Shown: in pieces, positions 6,338 through 12,077 of the stretch
Layout: each line of letters begins with the position of its first letter
How positions within the stretch are numbered: position 1 is the first letter of the stretch
Assembly (NCBI RefSeq): GCF_938017705.1
Contig: NZ_CALIIS010000039.1
Location: forward strand, 1 to 12,077
Length of the DNA stretch: 12,077 bases
Source of the DNA: an uncultured Campylobacter sp.
GTDB lineage: Bacteria > Campylobacterota > Campylobacteria > Campylobacterales > Campylobacteraceae
Direction of reading: 5' to 3'
Position numbers and translations under genes: made by a program
Notes under the pieces: generated by a model
Seen by the model: only the letters and a program-made list of their open reading frames with translations
The model's database searches: none
What the model was told of the DNA's origin: nothing

Positions 6338-6758
6338 TTATACTCTTTATCATTTCGTCGCTCGCGCGCATTACGCTAAGTGTGGCGCTTGCGATATGTT
6401 CGCCGCCGCAGCGGATCTCGCAGTCGAAGATATATAGCCCCTCACCGTCGCTTACGCTCTGCCTCGCCGTCGTAATTACGCGCTCGCCTACTTTCAGGCT
6501 TGCGCGCGAAATATCCAGGTTTCGCACGCCCAGCAAAAACCCGAGCCTTGCCTCGCCGTCATTTCGGTAGCCCGAATAGGCGCCGATGCACTGCGCCATT
6601 ATCTCCATATACGCGTAGCTGCCTAGTTCGCCGTTTTCGGTAAACGGCGAGTCCTCTTTAACGCTAAACGCACAGCTCGCATATCCGTCGCTAATCTCTA
6701 AAATTTCATCTGCGAAGACCATATATCCGCTCTGCGGTAGGATACTAGAGGCTCTCAT
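6330..6758 (-). CDS. apeP: Hotdog-fold 3-hydroxyacyl-ACP dehydratase (ApeP-like)
   Basis: A 142-residue ApeP-like hotdog dehydratase, expected to remove water from 3-hydroxyacyl-ACP and create the double bonds of the polyene. The core SYAYMEIMAQCIGAYSG holds the Glu of the central helix, followed by GFLLGVRNLDIS and a C-terminal strand region, as usual in this family. I chose the ATG at 6758 over a longer upstream frame because it forms an ATGA overlap with the apeO stop, has AGGA 7 nt upstream and gives the normal family length. The extra 30 residues of the longer frame are only shadow sequence from apeO. Odd feature: the N-terminal motif reads ILPQSGYM, whereas I recall LPHxxPM in relatives, so a usual His appears to be Gln9. 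It overlaps the ketoreductase start by 8 nt. Confidence 0.85.
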   Translation of the reverse strand: MRASSILPQSGYMVFADEILEISDGYASCAFSVKEDSPFTENGELGSYAYMEIMAQCIGAYSGYRNDGEARLGFLLGVRNLDISRASLKVGERVITTARQSVSDGEGLYIFDCEIRCGGEHIASATLSVMRASDEMIKSING

Positions 6759-8242
6759 ACGCGTCCTATTATGGTTACGGCGTTGTCTCCGCCGAAAGCA
6801 AAGCTTAGATTCATCGCGGTATCTACGCGCGCTTTTTTGGCTTCGCATGCGAGATTAAATTTAGACAGCGCAGCCGGAATTTCACTCGTTTGCGAAGCTT
6901 GATCCGCGGCGTATTTTAAAATTTTATCGCCTGCGTCTTGCAAAGCTTTAGACGCAGTCAAAATTTCATCCGCGCCGCTTTTTGAAATTTCACCCTGCGC
7001 GTTTTGCAGAATTTCACCGCCCGAGCTGCATAAAATTTGATCGCTTGCGTTATTTAAAATTTCATCGTTTCGCTCGCCGTACCGCGCCTGCGCGCTATGA
7101 AAAATTTCAGCCTCCGAGCCGCAAAATTTATCGTTTGTAAAATTTGGCGGGATCACGCCCTGTCTGATCGCCTCGTAGCATACGGCAAGCTCGATCGCCC
7201 CCGCAGCGCCCAGAGTGTGTCCGATCGCCCATTTGGACGAGCTTGCGGGCGCTAAGGGTAGGGCGGCGCTCATAGCCAAGGCCTCCATCGCGTCATTGGC
7301 CGCAGTGCCCGTGCCGTGCAGATTTACGTAGTCCACGCTTTGCAGCTGCGCCGATTTTAGCGCGGTTTTGATCGCCGTGATCTGCATGCGCGCGCTAGGA
7401 TCGGGCTTGGTGATGTGGTAGGCGTCGGAGTTTGCGGCGTGAGCCAAAAACGCAACATCGCTTATGCGCTCGCGCGAAAGCACGAATGCGCAGGCTCCCT
7501 CGCCCAGATTTGTACCTGATCGCGCCTCTGAAAACGGCTTTAGCGGCTGCTCGCTTAAAATTTCAAGCGTGCTAAAGCCCTGCAGCGTGAGCTCGTCTAA
7601 TGCGTCGGCGCCGCCAAATACGACCGCGTCGCAAAGTCCCGCGCAGATGAGGCGCGAAGCTTCGATGAGAGCTTTGTTTCCACTGGTGCAAGCGCTAGAA
7701 ACTCCGATCGCGACGGATTTTAGCCCAAAGCGTTCGCGGATAAAATTTGCGAGGTTTGCGTGGGAGTTGCGCTCGAAGCAGAAGTTTTTAAATTTATCGT
7801 TTGCGTTTTTTGAAATTTTGGCGAAATTTTCGCCGTTTGCAGTAGAAATTTCACTGCGCGGCGCGGAGCTCTCGCCGTCTTGCGAGATAAAATTTCCCGC
7901 GTCTTTGCCGCAAGCGAAAAATTCCGCATAGTTTTCCTGCACGCCGGTGTTGGTGGTCGCAAACACTACTCCTACGCGGTGCGCGCCGAATTTTTGCACG
8001 GCTTGCTCGATCTGCCCCTGCACGCCGAGGCAAGCGTAAAGCGCCAGGGCGTTCGTGCGCGTGGCGTAAGCGCGATCTTTGATCTGCGGCAGCGGCGTAT
8101 CCACGCGCCCAAAGATGAAATTTTTACCGCAGACGCTAAGCTTTTGCAACGCGGATCTTTTTTCGCACAGCGCGCCAAAAAGCTCTGCGGCGCTGTTTGC
8201 GCCCGCACAGATGAGCCCAGGGTTACTTAGATACTGCGTCAT
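6755..8242 (-). CDS. apeO: 3-oxoacyl-ACP synthase (ketosynthase, ApeO-like) with repeat insertions
   Basis: A 495-residue condensing enzyme. The family norm is about 400. The catalytic triad is intact: Cys185 in VSSACTSGNKA, His309 in VNLHGTGTAAND and His342 in GHTLGAAGA, and the C-terminal LSFAFGGDNAVTII is conserved. The excess length lies in two low-complexity segments. Residues about 118-158 are Ser/Asn/Lys-rich. Residues about 371-468 consist largely of an octapeptide repeat of the type xxDEILxx, which comes from exact 24-bp DNA units. Both sit between conserved blocks, probably in surface loops, so the enzyme may still fold. The start at 8242 has AAAGGGG 8 nt upstream and overlaps the lipoprotein gene by 20 nt; the end overlaps the dehydratase as ATGA. 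It likely shares chain extension with ApeC as partner (inference). Confidence 0.9.
   Translation of the reverse strand: MTQYLSNPGLICAGANSAAELFGALCEKRSALQKLSVCGKNFIFGRVDTPLPQIKDRAYATRTNALALYACLGVQGQIEQAVQKFGAHRVGVVFATTNTGVQENYAEFFACGKDAGNFISQDGESSAPRSEISTANGENFAKISKNANDKFKNFCFERNSHANLANFIRERFGLKSVAIGVSSACTSGNKALIEASRLICAGLCDAVVFGGADALDELTLQGFSTLEILSEQPLKPFSEARSGTNLGEGACAFVLSRERISDVAFLAHAANSDAYHITKPDPSARMQITAIKTALKSAQLQSVDYVNLHGTGTAANDAMEALAMSAALPLAPASSSKWAIGHTLGAAGAIELAVCYEAIRQGVIPPNFTNDKFCGSEAEIFHSAQARYGERNDEILNNASDQILCSSGGEILQNAQGEISKSGADEILTASKALQDAGDKILKYAADQASQTSEIPAALSKFNLACEAKKARVDTAMNLSFAFGGDNAVTIIGRV
6877..7080 (-). repeat. 24-bp tandem repeat array inside apeO
   Basis: Five consecutive units begin at 6961, 6985, 7009, 7033 and 7057, exactly 24 bp apart. 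Each starts with AAATTT or GAATTT followed mostly by CA/GATC- or CACC-type sequence. Two further cores at 6877 and 6919 are spaced 42 bp apart and 42 bp from the array. All spacings are multiples of three. In the protein they read as the octapeptides NDEILNNA, SDQILCSS, GGEILQNA, QGEISKSG and ADEILTAS. Confidence 0.88.
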
Positions 8243-8639
8243 ATCGGCGCCCCTTTGCGTTTATGGTGAAATTTGCTTTATCCGCATTCTCAAGCAGGAC
8301 TAAAAATACTCGTTCGCTTTGCGAATCGGGCGGCAGGAAGCCGTCGTTGCGAAATTTAGCCTCTCCGCCTTTGATCGATAAAATTTTACGTGCGATCGGC
8401 GCGCCTAGCATATCGAGCCAGACGAGCTTGTAGCGGCCATCTTCGCCGCTTGCGGGCGAAATTTTTGAGATTAGGGCTCTGCTTTTTACGCCGAGCTCGT
8501 CCGTCAGGATGAACTGCTTTTGGCTAAATTCCGCTATCTGCTCAGGCGCTTTGCGCGCGCATCCGTCTATAAAAAACGCGGTGCAAAGCAGAATGAAAGC
8601 CGTTTTAGAAATAGCGTAAAAACGATAAACAGGTCTCAA
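8223..8639 (-). CDS. apeN: DUF3261-like outer-membrane lipoprotein (ApeN-like)
   Basis: A 138-residue predicted lipoprotein. The N-terminus is a short basic stretch, a hydrophobic core (about 10-23) and the lipobox IDGC with Cys27 as the lipidated residue. The mature part, with WLDMLGAPIARK and RNDGFLPPDSQS, resembles the DUF3261 family that accompanies aryl-polyene ketosynthases. Its biochemical role is not established; involvement in outer-membrane placement of the product is inference. The start codon is TTG at 8639. It overlaps the PPTase stop as TTGA, has AGGGAG about 6 nt upstream, and no ATG or GTG follows before the signal peptide, so TTG is the best choice. The end overlaps apeO by 20 nt. 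Lipoprotein status is secure and the family call is fairly good. Confidence 0.82.
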   Translation of the reverse strand: MRPVYRFYAISKTAFILLCTAFFIDGCARKAPEQIAEFSQKQFILTDELGVKSRALISKISPASGEDGRYKLVWLDMLGAPIARKILSIKGGEAKFRNDGFLPPDSQSERVFLVLLENADKANFTINAKGRRYDAVSK

Positions 8640-9178
8640 AAATTCTCCCTAAAAACGAGCGAAATCAAAATTTCGCCCTCCAAAATATAGCTCTTGTAGT
8701 GCCACGCCCTGCCGCGCTCATCAAGCGCCAGAACCTCTCCCTCCGCGCCGCGCGCCAGCCCCACGCGAGCAAGCGCGTAAAAACCCAGGCTTCGCGCCTT
8801 AATCAGCGCCTCTTTGATCGTGTAAATTTTATAAAAAACGAGCGTCTTTTCGCTCTCGTCCGCCGCCGCTAAAAGCTCGCGCTCAAAGGCGTTGAAACAA
8901 AACTCGCTCGCTGCGGCAAAATTCCGCGGTTTTAAAATTTCAAGATCGAGTCCGAATTTTTGCCTCGCAAAACCCACGGTGACGATCGTTTTGCCATCCG
9001 CGCTTTTGTGCGAGATGCAAAATTTGCCGCGTTTTTTAAAGCGCGCCTTAAGCGCCCGCGAAACGCGAAACTCGCGCAGATGGGCTCGCGCGCGCGCCAG
9101 CTTCTTATCGCGCCTGCTCAAAAGCCGCCGCGGAGCGCACAGATCCTCGTCGGTGATTAAAATTTTTATCTCGCTCAT
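8636..9178 (-). CDS. 4'-phosphopantetheinyl transferase (first gene of the APE operon)
   Basis: A 180-residue enzyme of the 4'-phosphopantetheinyl transferase superfamily, which moves the phosphopantetheine arm of CoA onto the conserved Ser of ACPs. The signature elements are present in order: CISHKSADGK (54-63, the SHS-like CoA-binding motif), FGLDLE (75-80, with the metal ligands Asp78 and Glu80) and YKIYTIKEALIKA (116-128, with Glu123 and Lys127). The usual Trp before the K-E motif is an aromatic Phe/Tyr here. Its obvious substrates are the two ACPs at the far end of the same operon. The N-terminal 50 residues are unusually rich in Arg and Lys. It is the first gene of the run: about 800 bp without a gene precede it. 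The ribosome binding site is weak. The stop overlaps the lipoprotein start. Confidence 0.85.
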   Translation of the reverse strand: MSEIKILITDEDLCAPRRLLSRRDKKLARARAHLREFRVSRALKARFKKRGKFCISHKSADGKTIVTVGFARQKFGLDLEILKPRNFAAASEFCFNAFERELLAAADESEKTLVFYKIYTIKEALIKARSLGFYALARVGLARGAEGEVLALDERGRAWHYKSYILEGEILISLVFRENF

Positions 9179-9187
9179 AAAGCTCTG

Positions 9188-9225
9188 ATTTTACTAAAAT
9201 AGTCTTTATAAAAATATAAAATAGC
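9188..9225 (-). promoter_or_regulatory. Candidate promoter of the APE operon
   Basis: On the minus strand this AT-rich stretch carries TATATT (9218-9213) and TATAAA (9210-9205) within a T-rich run, followed by a leader of under 30 nt to the PPTase start at 9178. Campylobacter sigma-70 promoters rely on a TATAAT-like -10 with T-rich upstream DNA and often lack a -35 box. The position fits. The exact element cannot be fixed from sequence. Confidence 0.35.
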
Positions 9226-9651
9226 GCGTCGGCGTTGAAATTTCGTTTAAAATCTATTTGATGCGACTAGGCTCAAAGGCGCACTAAAACATAAAATTTA
9301 TCGTGTTTGCATCAAGGCTTCTGGCGCAATAAAATTTTAAAATTTAGCTCGATCTGCGTCGCGCGCTTTTTGGTTCGTCGCGTGTCGCTATGCGGCGTCG
9401 GCTGTGTTCGTTACACTCGCCTTGTTCGTCGTATTTGGTTAAATTTTTAGCGTGGCTGTATCAAGAGGCAGGCAGCGCAGGGTTTGAAAGCCTCGGCGCG
9501 GAATTTTAAAAAATTTTACGATGAAATTTTAAAAACTCTGTTGCTGGCGACGTTTGCGCTAGAGTTTTTGCGATGAAATCCGGATGCGTCATGCGATGAA
9601 ATTTTAAAATTCCGAAGCGAAATTTAAAATCGCGAGCAGTGCCTAACGCAG

Positions 9652-9967
9652 CAGGCGTCATAATGCGGCGGTTTAAAATTTAAACGCATTTGAATAAAAC
9701 AGCGTGAAATTTTATCCGCGCCCCAATGAAGCAGCGTGAATTTGGCTACCCTTGAAAGGACGGCTCGGAATTTAACCGCGTTTGGCTACCGCAACCGCGA
9801 TTAAATTTCGAAAATTCCGAGCCGAGCCGTCTCGGGCGGCATAAAATTTATCCGCGCCCGGCGGTCATATAAATTCCGTCGCTAAGCCGTATTGTGCAAA
9901 GTCGCAGCCGCTAGGTTTGCGTTAAATTCCGAGCCGCATTAAATTTACGTCAAAATTCCGTCGCCGC
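9652..9967. repeat. Long dispersed repeat, copy A (3' of tsdA)
   Basis: About 316 bp that align in direct orientation with 11761-12041. Both begin with CAGGC..C.TAATGCGGCG and end with TACGT.AAAATTC.G.CGCCG. The best core, 9811-9897, matches 11885-11966 at 75 of 82 aligned bases plus one 5-bp gap. Internal inverted repeats are present: CGGCTCGGAATTT at 9761-9773 pairs with 9812-9824. It ends 18 bp from the tsdA stop codon. There is no transposase and no clear terminal inverted repeat. Confidence 0.8.
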
Positions 9968-9977
9968 GAGGACGGCG
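9962..9977 (-). terminator. Weak candidate terminator hairpin after tsdA
   Basis: Immediately past the tsdA stop, CGCCG (9977-9973) and CGGCG (9966-9962) can pair around a six-base loop. A short GGAATTTT follows on the minus strand rather than a real T-tract. The position is right but the hairpin is weak, so it may not terminate well. Confidence 0.25.
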
Positions 9978-9984
9978 TTTGATT

Positions 9985-10974
9985 TTATTTTTTGATCATG
10001 CGCTTGTATGGGCCGAAGCGGTGATCGTTCTCGTTAAATCCGTCGTTGTAGGGCCCCACGTCCATATCCATCTGCTTGACGTCTAGGTCGGGGAAATCTT
10101 TCTCTCTATCGGGTTTGATCTTGCGCGGTTTTGAGTTTATATACGCCGTCACGTCGAAAGCTTCCTCCCAGCTTAGCGAGGCGTCTCCTTTAGGCATAGT
10201 GGCTTTGACATACCTCGCCCCTTCGATGAGCCTATACATACCGGCGCCCGTATTGTAGCTGTCATCGCCCCAAAGCGCGGGGAATGTGTAGTAATCGCCG
10301 CTTTGAGCAAACCCCTCGTTTTTTATCCCTTCGCCGTTTTCGCCGTGGCAGACGGCGCATTTTGCGGCGTAAATTTCGCCACCTTTTTTAGGATCCGCCG
10401 CGCGGTCTAAAAACTGCGCCTTCGGTAGCCCCTGGCCTTTTAGCTTTGCGCCGACCTCATATCCTGCGGAGAGCCAGTGCATGTAGGCGATCATCGCGCG
10501 CATCTCTTTGGAGTTCGTAGGGATCGCTTTGCCCGCCATCGAGCGCTGAAAACAGCCATTTATGCGGTCTTGCAGCGTGACTAGCTGATCCGATCTCGCG
10601 ACATACTGCGGAAATCTCGCGTAGATACCCACGAACGGGCTTTGATCGGGCACGACGCCGCCGCTCGTATGACAGCTCGAACAGGATAGGTTGTTGCCCG
10701 CAAAGCGCATTTTTTCGTCCTTTGCTTGCGGTCCGAGATACCTCGTCGTCTCGTTGATGAGCTTCGCGCCGTAGATGACGGTCTTTGCATAAGGCGAGTC
10801 GCCGAGCTTTGCCTCGTCTATGACGCCGTTTTCGTTGATGCCTACGGGCAGTCTAAACTCCTGCGTCTTTTGCTCGTACGGCACGACTTTTTTGGCGTTG
10901 AGTTTGGCTACATCAAAGCCTAAAACGGGCGTAAAAAAGAGCGGAAGCGCTAAAATAAGGGTGGTTTTTCTCAT
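9985..10974 (-). CDS. tsdA: Dihaem cytochrome c thiosulfate dehydrogenase/tetrathionate reductase (TsdA)
   Basis: A periplasmic dihaem c-type cytochrome of 329 residues with the TsdA layout. TsdA interconverts thiosulfate and tetrathionate, and in Campylobacter it can act as a tetrathionate reductase. Using the chosen start: signal peptide MRKTTLILALPLFFTPVLG, first haem site NNLSCSSCH (Cys98, Cys101, His102), RFPQYVARS, then INGCFQRSM with Cys141, which fits the unusual Cys axial ligand of the active-site haem. The second haem site is CAVCH (Cys206, Cys209, His210), with Met260 in TMPKGD as probable ligand. I prefer ATG 10974 to an ATG 10 codons upstream because AAAGGAGAA lies just before it and the signal peptide then begins properly. 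It is a single gene; no separate TsdB-like cytochrome gene lies beside it. Confidence 0.87.
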   Translation of the reverse strand: MRKTTLILALPLFFTPVLGFDVAKLNAKKVVPYEQKTQEFRLPVGINENGVIDEAKLGDSPYAKTVIYGAKLINETTRYLGPQAKDEKMRFAGNNLSCSSCHTSGGVVPDQSPFVGIYARFPQYVARSDQLVTLQDRINGCFQRSMAGKAIPTNSKEMRAMIAYMHWLSAGYEVGAKLKGQGLPKAQFLDRAADPKKGGEIYAAKCAVCHGENGEGIKNEGFAQSGDYYTFPALWGDDSYNTGAGMYRLIEGARYVKATMPKGDASLSWEEAFDVTAYINSKPRKIKPDREKDFPDLDVKQMDMDVGPYNDGFNENDHRFGPYKRMIKK

Positions 10975-10989
10975 ATGTTCTCCTTTAAA

Positions 10990-11010
10990 AAGTAAAATAT
11001 ACATTTGAAA
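10990..11010 (-). promoter_or_regulatory. Candidate -10 region of tsdA
   Basis: On the minus strand, TATATT (11001-10996) preceded by TG lies about 22 nt before the tsdA start codon in very AT-rich DNA. It fits a Campylobacter-type -10. The leader would be only about 15 nt and would consist mainly of the strong ribosome binding site (10986-10978). Inference from sequence only. Confidence 0.3.
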
Positions 11011-11062
11011 TTATTGAATTTTTTAGTTAAATGTGCGTTAAAATTTTAAAAAAAGGAGAAAT

Positions 11063-11078
11063 TACGAGAGCTCTCGTA
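11063..11078. promoter_or_regulatory. 16-bp perfect palindrome upstream of tsdA
   Basis: TACGAGAGCTCTCGTA is a perfect palindrome about 90 bp before the tsdA start and about 60 bp upstream of its likely -10 region. Its symmetry and place suit a dimeric regulator's operator. A hairpin role is possible but no T-tract follows. No known Campylobacter operator matches it as far as I can recall. Confidence 0.3.
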
Positions 11079-11564
11079 GGGGAAATTTAAAATTTGAGCG
11101 GGCGAAAAAATTTTAAAAGCTGATTTTTGCGATCTGCGCGCAGGAGAAATTTTAAAAAGAGCCTATTTTTGAAGGCTTGCGAGAGCGCAAATCTAAAGGG
11201 CGCCTTCGCTTTGCGGCTCGTTTCGTGCACCGCTCGACCGTTTCCTGCACCTCTGTATTTCGCGCCGCTGCGTTTTTGTGTCGCGCGCACGAACCGCTTC
11301 ATTTTTGCGTCGTGGATGCGGCGTCGCGCCGCGTATAAATACGGAGCGCATGCAAGCGCTTGCGAGAAGCGAGCGGGTAAAATTTAGGCGGGCATTTCGC
11401 TCGTGCGCAACCGCGGTATATTGCCGAAACACAAGTCGCAAATTGGTATTTCGGCGCGAGATTTGCAAAAGCATGTCGCGGTACATCGCAGCAGGATCGC
11501 CGGCGCATTTGAAATTTATCTAGGTTCGCCGGCGCGATAGGGCGAGGCGGATCGTTTCGTCCAT

Positions 11565-11582
11565 GCGCCGTTTGGACGGCGC
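11565..11582. other. Strong GC hairpin in the intergenic region
   Basis: GCGCCGT (11565-11571) pairs perfectly with ACGGCGC (11576-11582) around a TTGG loop. No T-tract follows on either strand, so it is not a typical terminator. It is one of several hairpins in this gene-free DNA. Confidence 0.45.
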
Positions 11583-11760
11583 GCGTATTTATGCTCGCCC
11601 TGCATGCGCCTTAAACGGGCGCTAGGTTTGAAATTTAACCCAAACGGGCTTGGAATTTTAAATTTAAGCGGATTTGGGCTTTGGCGGTCGGATCTGCTTG
11701 CGCGCCGCGCCAAACCGTATCCGCTTAGAATTATCGCCGCCGAGATAAAATTTCGCGCGA

Positions 11761-12041
11761 CAGGCACCGTAATGCGGCGATATGAAATTCTAACGCTCCT
11801 AAATAAAACGGCATGAAATTTTAAATGCTCTTAAATTAAAACAGCGCGAAATTTAATCGCACCGAGCCGCCGCATTAAATTCTGAAAATTCCAAGCCGTG
11901 TCGGGCGGCACAAAATTTAACCGCGCCCGGCGGTCGTATAAATTCCATCGCTAAGCCGTATCGTGCGGAGCCGCATCGCGTCAGATCAGCGTTAAGCTCT
12001 ACTGCCGCGCCGCGCGGGATTACGTTAAAATTCTGCCGCCG
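11761..12041. repeat. Long dispersed repeat, copy B
   Basis: Second copy of the repeat at about 9652-9967, in the same orientation, about 281 bp long. The core 11885-11966 matches copy A at 75 of 82 bases. Copy B has extra sequence around 11820-11850 and lacks the GCCGA duplication of copy A. Because copy A sits directly behind a gene end, copy B may likewise lie just past the 3' end of a gene to the right of the window. Confidence 0.78.
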
Positions 12042-12077
12042 TACTGCGCTGCGCCCGACAGGATTTACATCAAATTT

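Larger units (their letters stand above)
9179..9984. other. 800-bp gene-free, repeat-rich region between tsdA and the APE operon
   Basis: I see no coding region or RNA gene. It contains many AAATTT and AAAATTTTAAAA blocks, two copies of CGATGAAATTTTAAAA (around 9522 and 9596), two copies of TTTGGCTACC (9741-9750 and 9781-9790), and the left member of a long direct repeat pair (about 9652-9967). Its right end abuts the 3' end of tsdA and its left end holds the probable APE promoter. Confidence 0.6.
11005..12077. other. Gene-free, repeat-rich region upstream of tsdA to the window end
   Basis: About 1.07 kb with no credible gene. Several frames of 60-100 codons exist on both strands but none has a domain, a good start or consistent composition. 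Contents: a 16-bp perfect palindrome (11063-11078), GC-rich hairpins (11318-11332 and 11565-11582), the palindrome GCAAGCGCTTGC (11352-11363), and the second copy of a long repeat (about 11761-12041). AAATTT-containing segments are frequent. No tRNA or rRNA is visible. Confidence 0.55.

Noticed and set aside
6759..6848. Longer upstream start for the dehydratase
   Set aside because: The extra 30 residues are out-of-frame apeO sequence, rich in Arg. The ATG at 6758 has a better ribosome site and an ATGA junction.
9652..9967. Long repeat as an insertion sequence or MITE
   Set aside because: I see no transposase, no clear terminal inverted repeats and no target-site duplication. It is kept as a dispersed repeat only.
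10975..11004. Upstream ATG of tsdA giving a 339-residue product
   Set aside because: It would place the ribosome binding site inside the coding region and put a non-signal stretch ahead of the signal peptide.
11087..11816. Several 60-100-codon frames on both strands upstream of tsdA
   Set aside because: They overlap each other, are Arg-rich with no domains, and have no ribosome sites; this is typical of non-coding GC-rich patches.

Overview
The window looks like a Campylobacter-type (Epsilonproteobacteria/Campylobacterota) genome with a fairly balanced GC content, closer to oral species such as C. gracilis, C. rectus or C. showae than to AT-rich C. jejuni. That species-level guess is inference. 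The reasons are a TsdA-type dihaem cytochrome of the kind known in Campylobacter, the codon usage, short leaders with AAAGGAGA-type ribosome binding sites, and a striking excess of the palindromic hexamer AAATTT. Every confident gene lies on the minus strand, so transcription runs from right to left.

Right part (about 9985-12077): a thiosulfate dehydrogenase/tetrathionate reductase gene (tsdA, 10974-9985) stands alone. It has a non-coding, repeat-rich stretch on each side. A degenerate repeat of about 300 bp occurs in direct orientation just downstream of tsdA (about 9652-9967) and again about 2.1 kb to the right (about 11761-12041). A perfect 16-bp palindrome lies upstream of tsdA.

Central and left part (9178-223): a tightly packed operon for an aryl-polyene (APE) type fatty-acid/polyketide pathway. 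Order of transcription: phosphopantetheinyl transferase, DUF3261-like lipoprotein (apeN-like), ketosynthase (apeO-like), dehydratase (apeP-like), ketoreductase (apeQ-like), ketosynthase (apeR-like), a small exported protein, chain-length-factor-like ketosynthase (apeC-like), three unrecognised overlapping reading frames, acyltransferase (apeD-like), and two acyl carrier proteins (apeE/apeF-like). Neighbouring genes mostly overlap by 4-20 nt. The likely working model is this. The PPTase arms the two ACPs. The ketosynthases, ketoreductase and dehydratase run repeated elongation, reduction and dehydration rounds that build a conjugated polyene chain. The acyltransferase and the lipoprotein would serve attachment or outer-membrane delivery. 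The starter-unit ligase, thioesterase, LolA-like protein and MMPL exporter of complete APE clusters are not in the window.

Three things stand out. (1) The ketoreductase has an in-frame TAG at codon 213, and the reading frame resumes with a perfectly conserved FabG C-terminus. (2) Two ketosynthase-family genes (apeO, apeC) carry in-frame tandem repeats built around AAATTT, with exact periods of 24 bp and 60 bp. (3) The 1.1 kb between apeC and apeD, where I would expect direct adjacency, is filled with the same kind of repeat. It nevertheless keeps three consecutive open frames that overlap each other and both flanking genes. I find no RNA gene, CRISPR array, insertion sequence or transposase.
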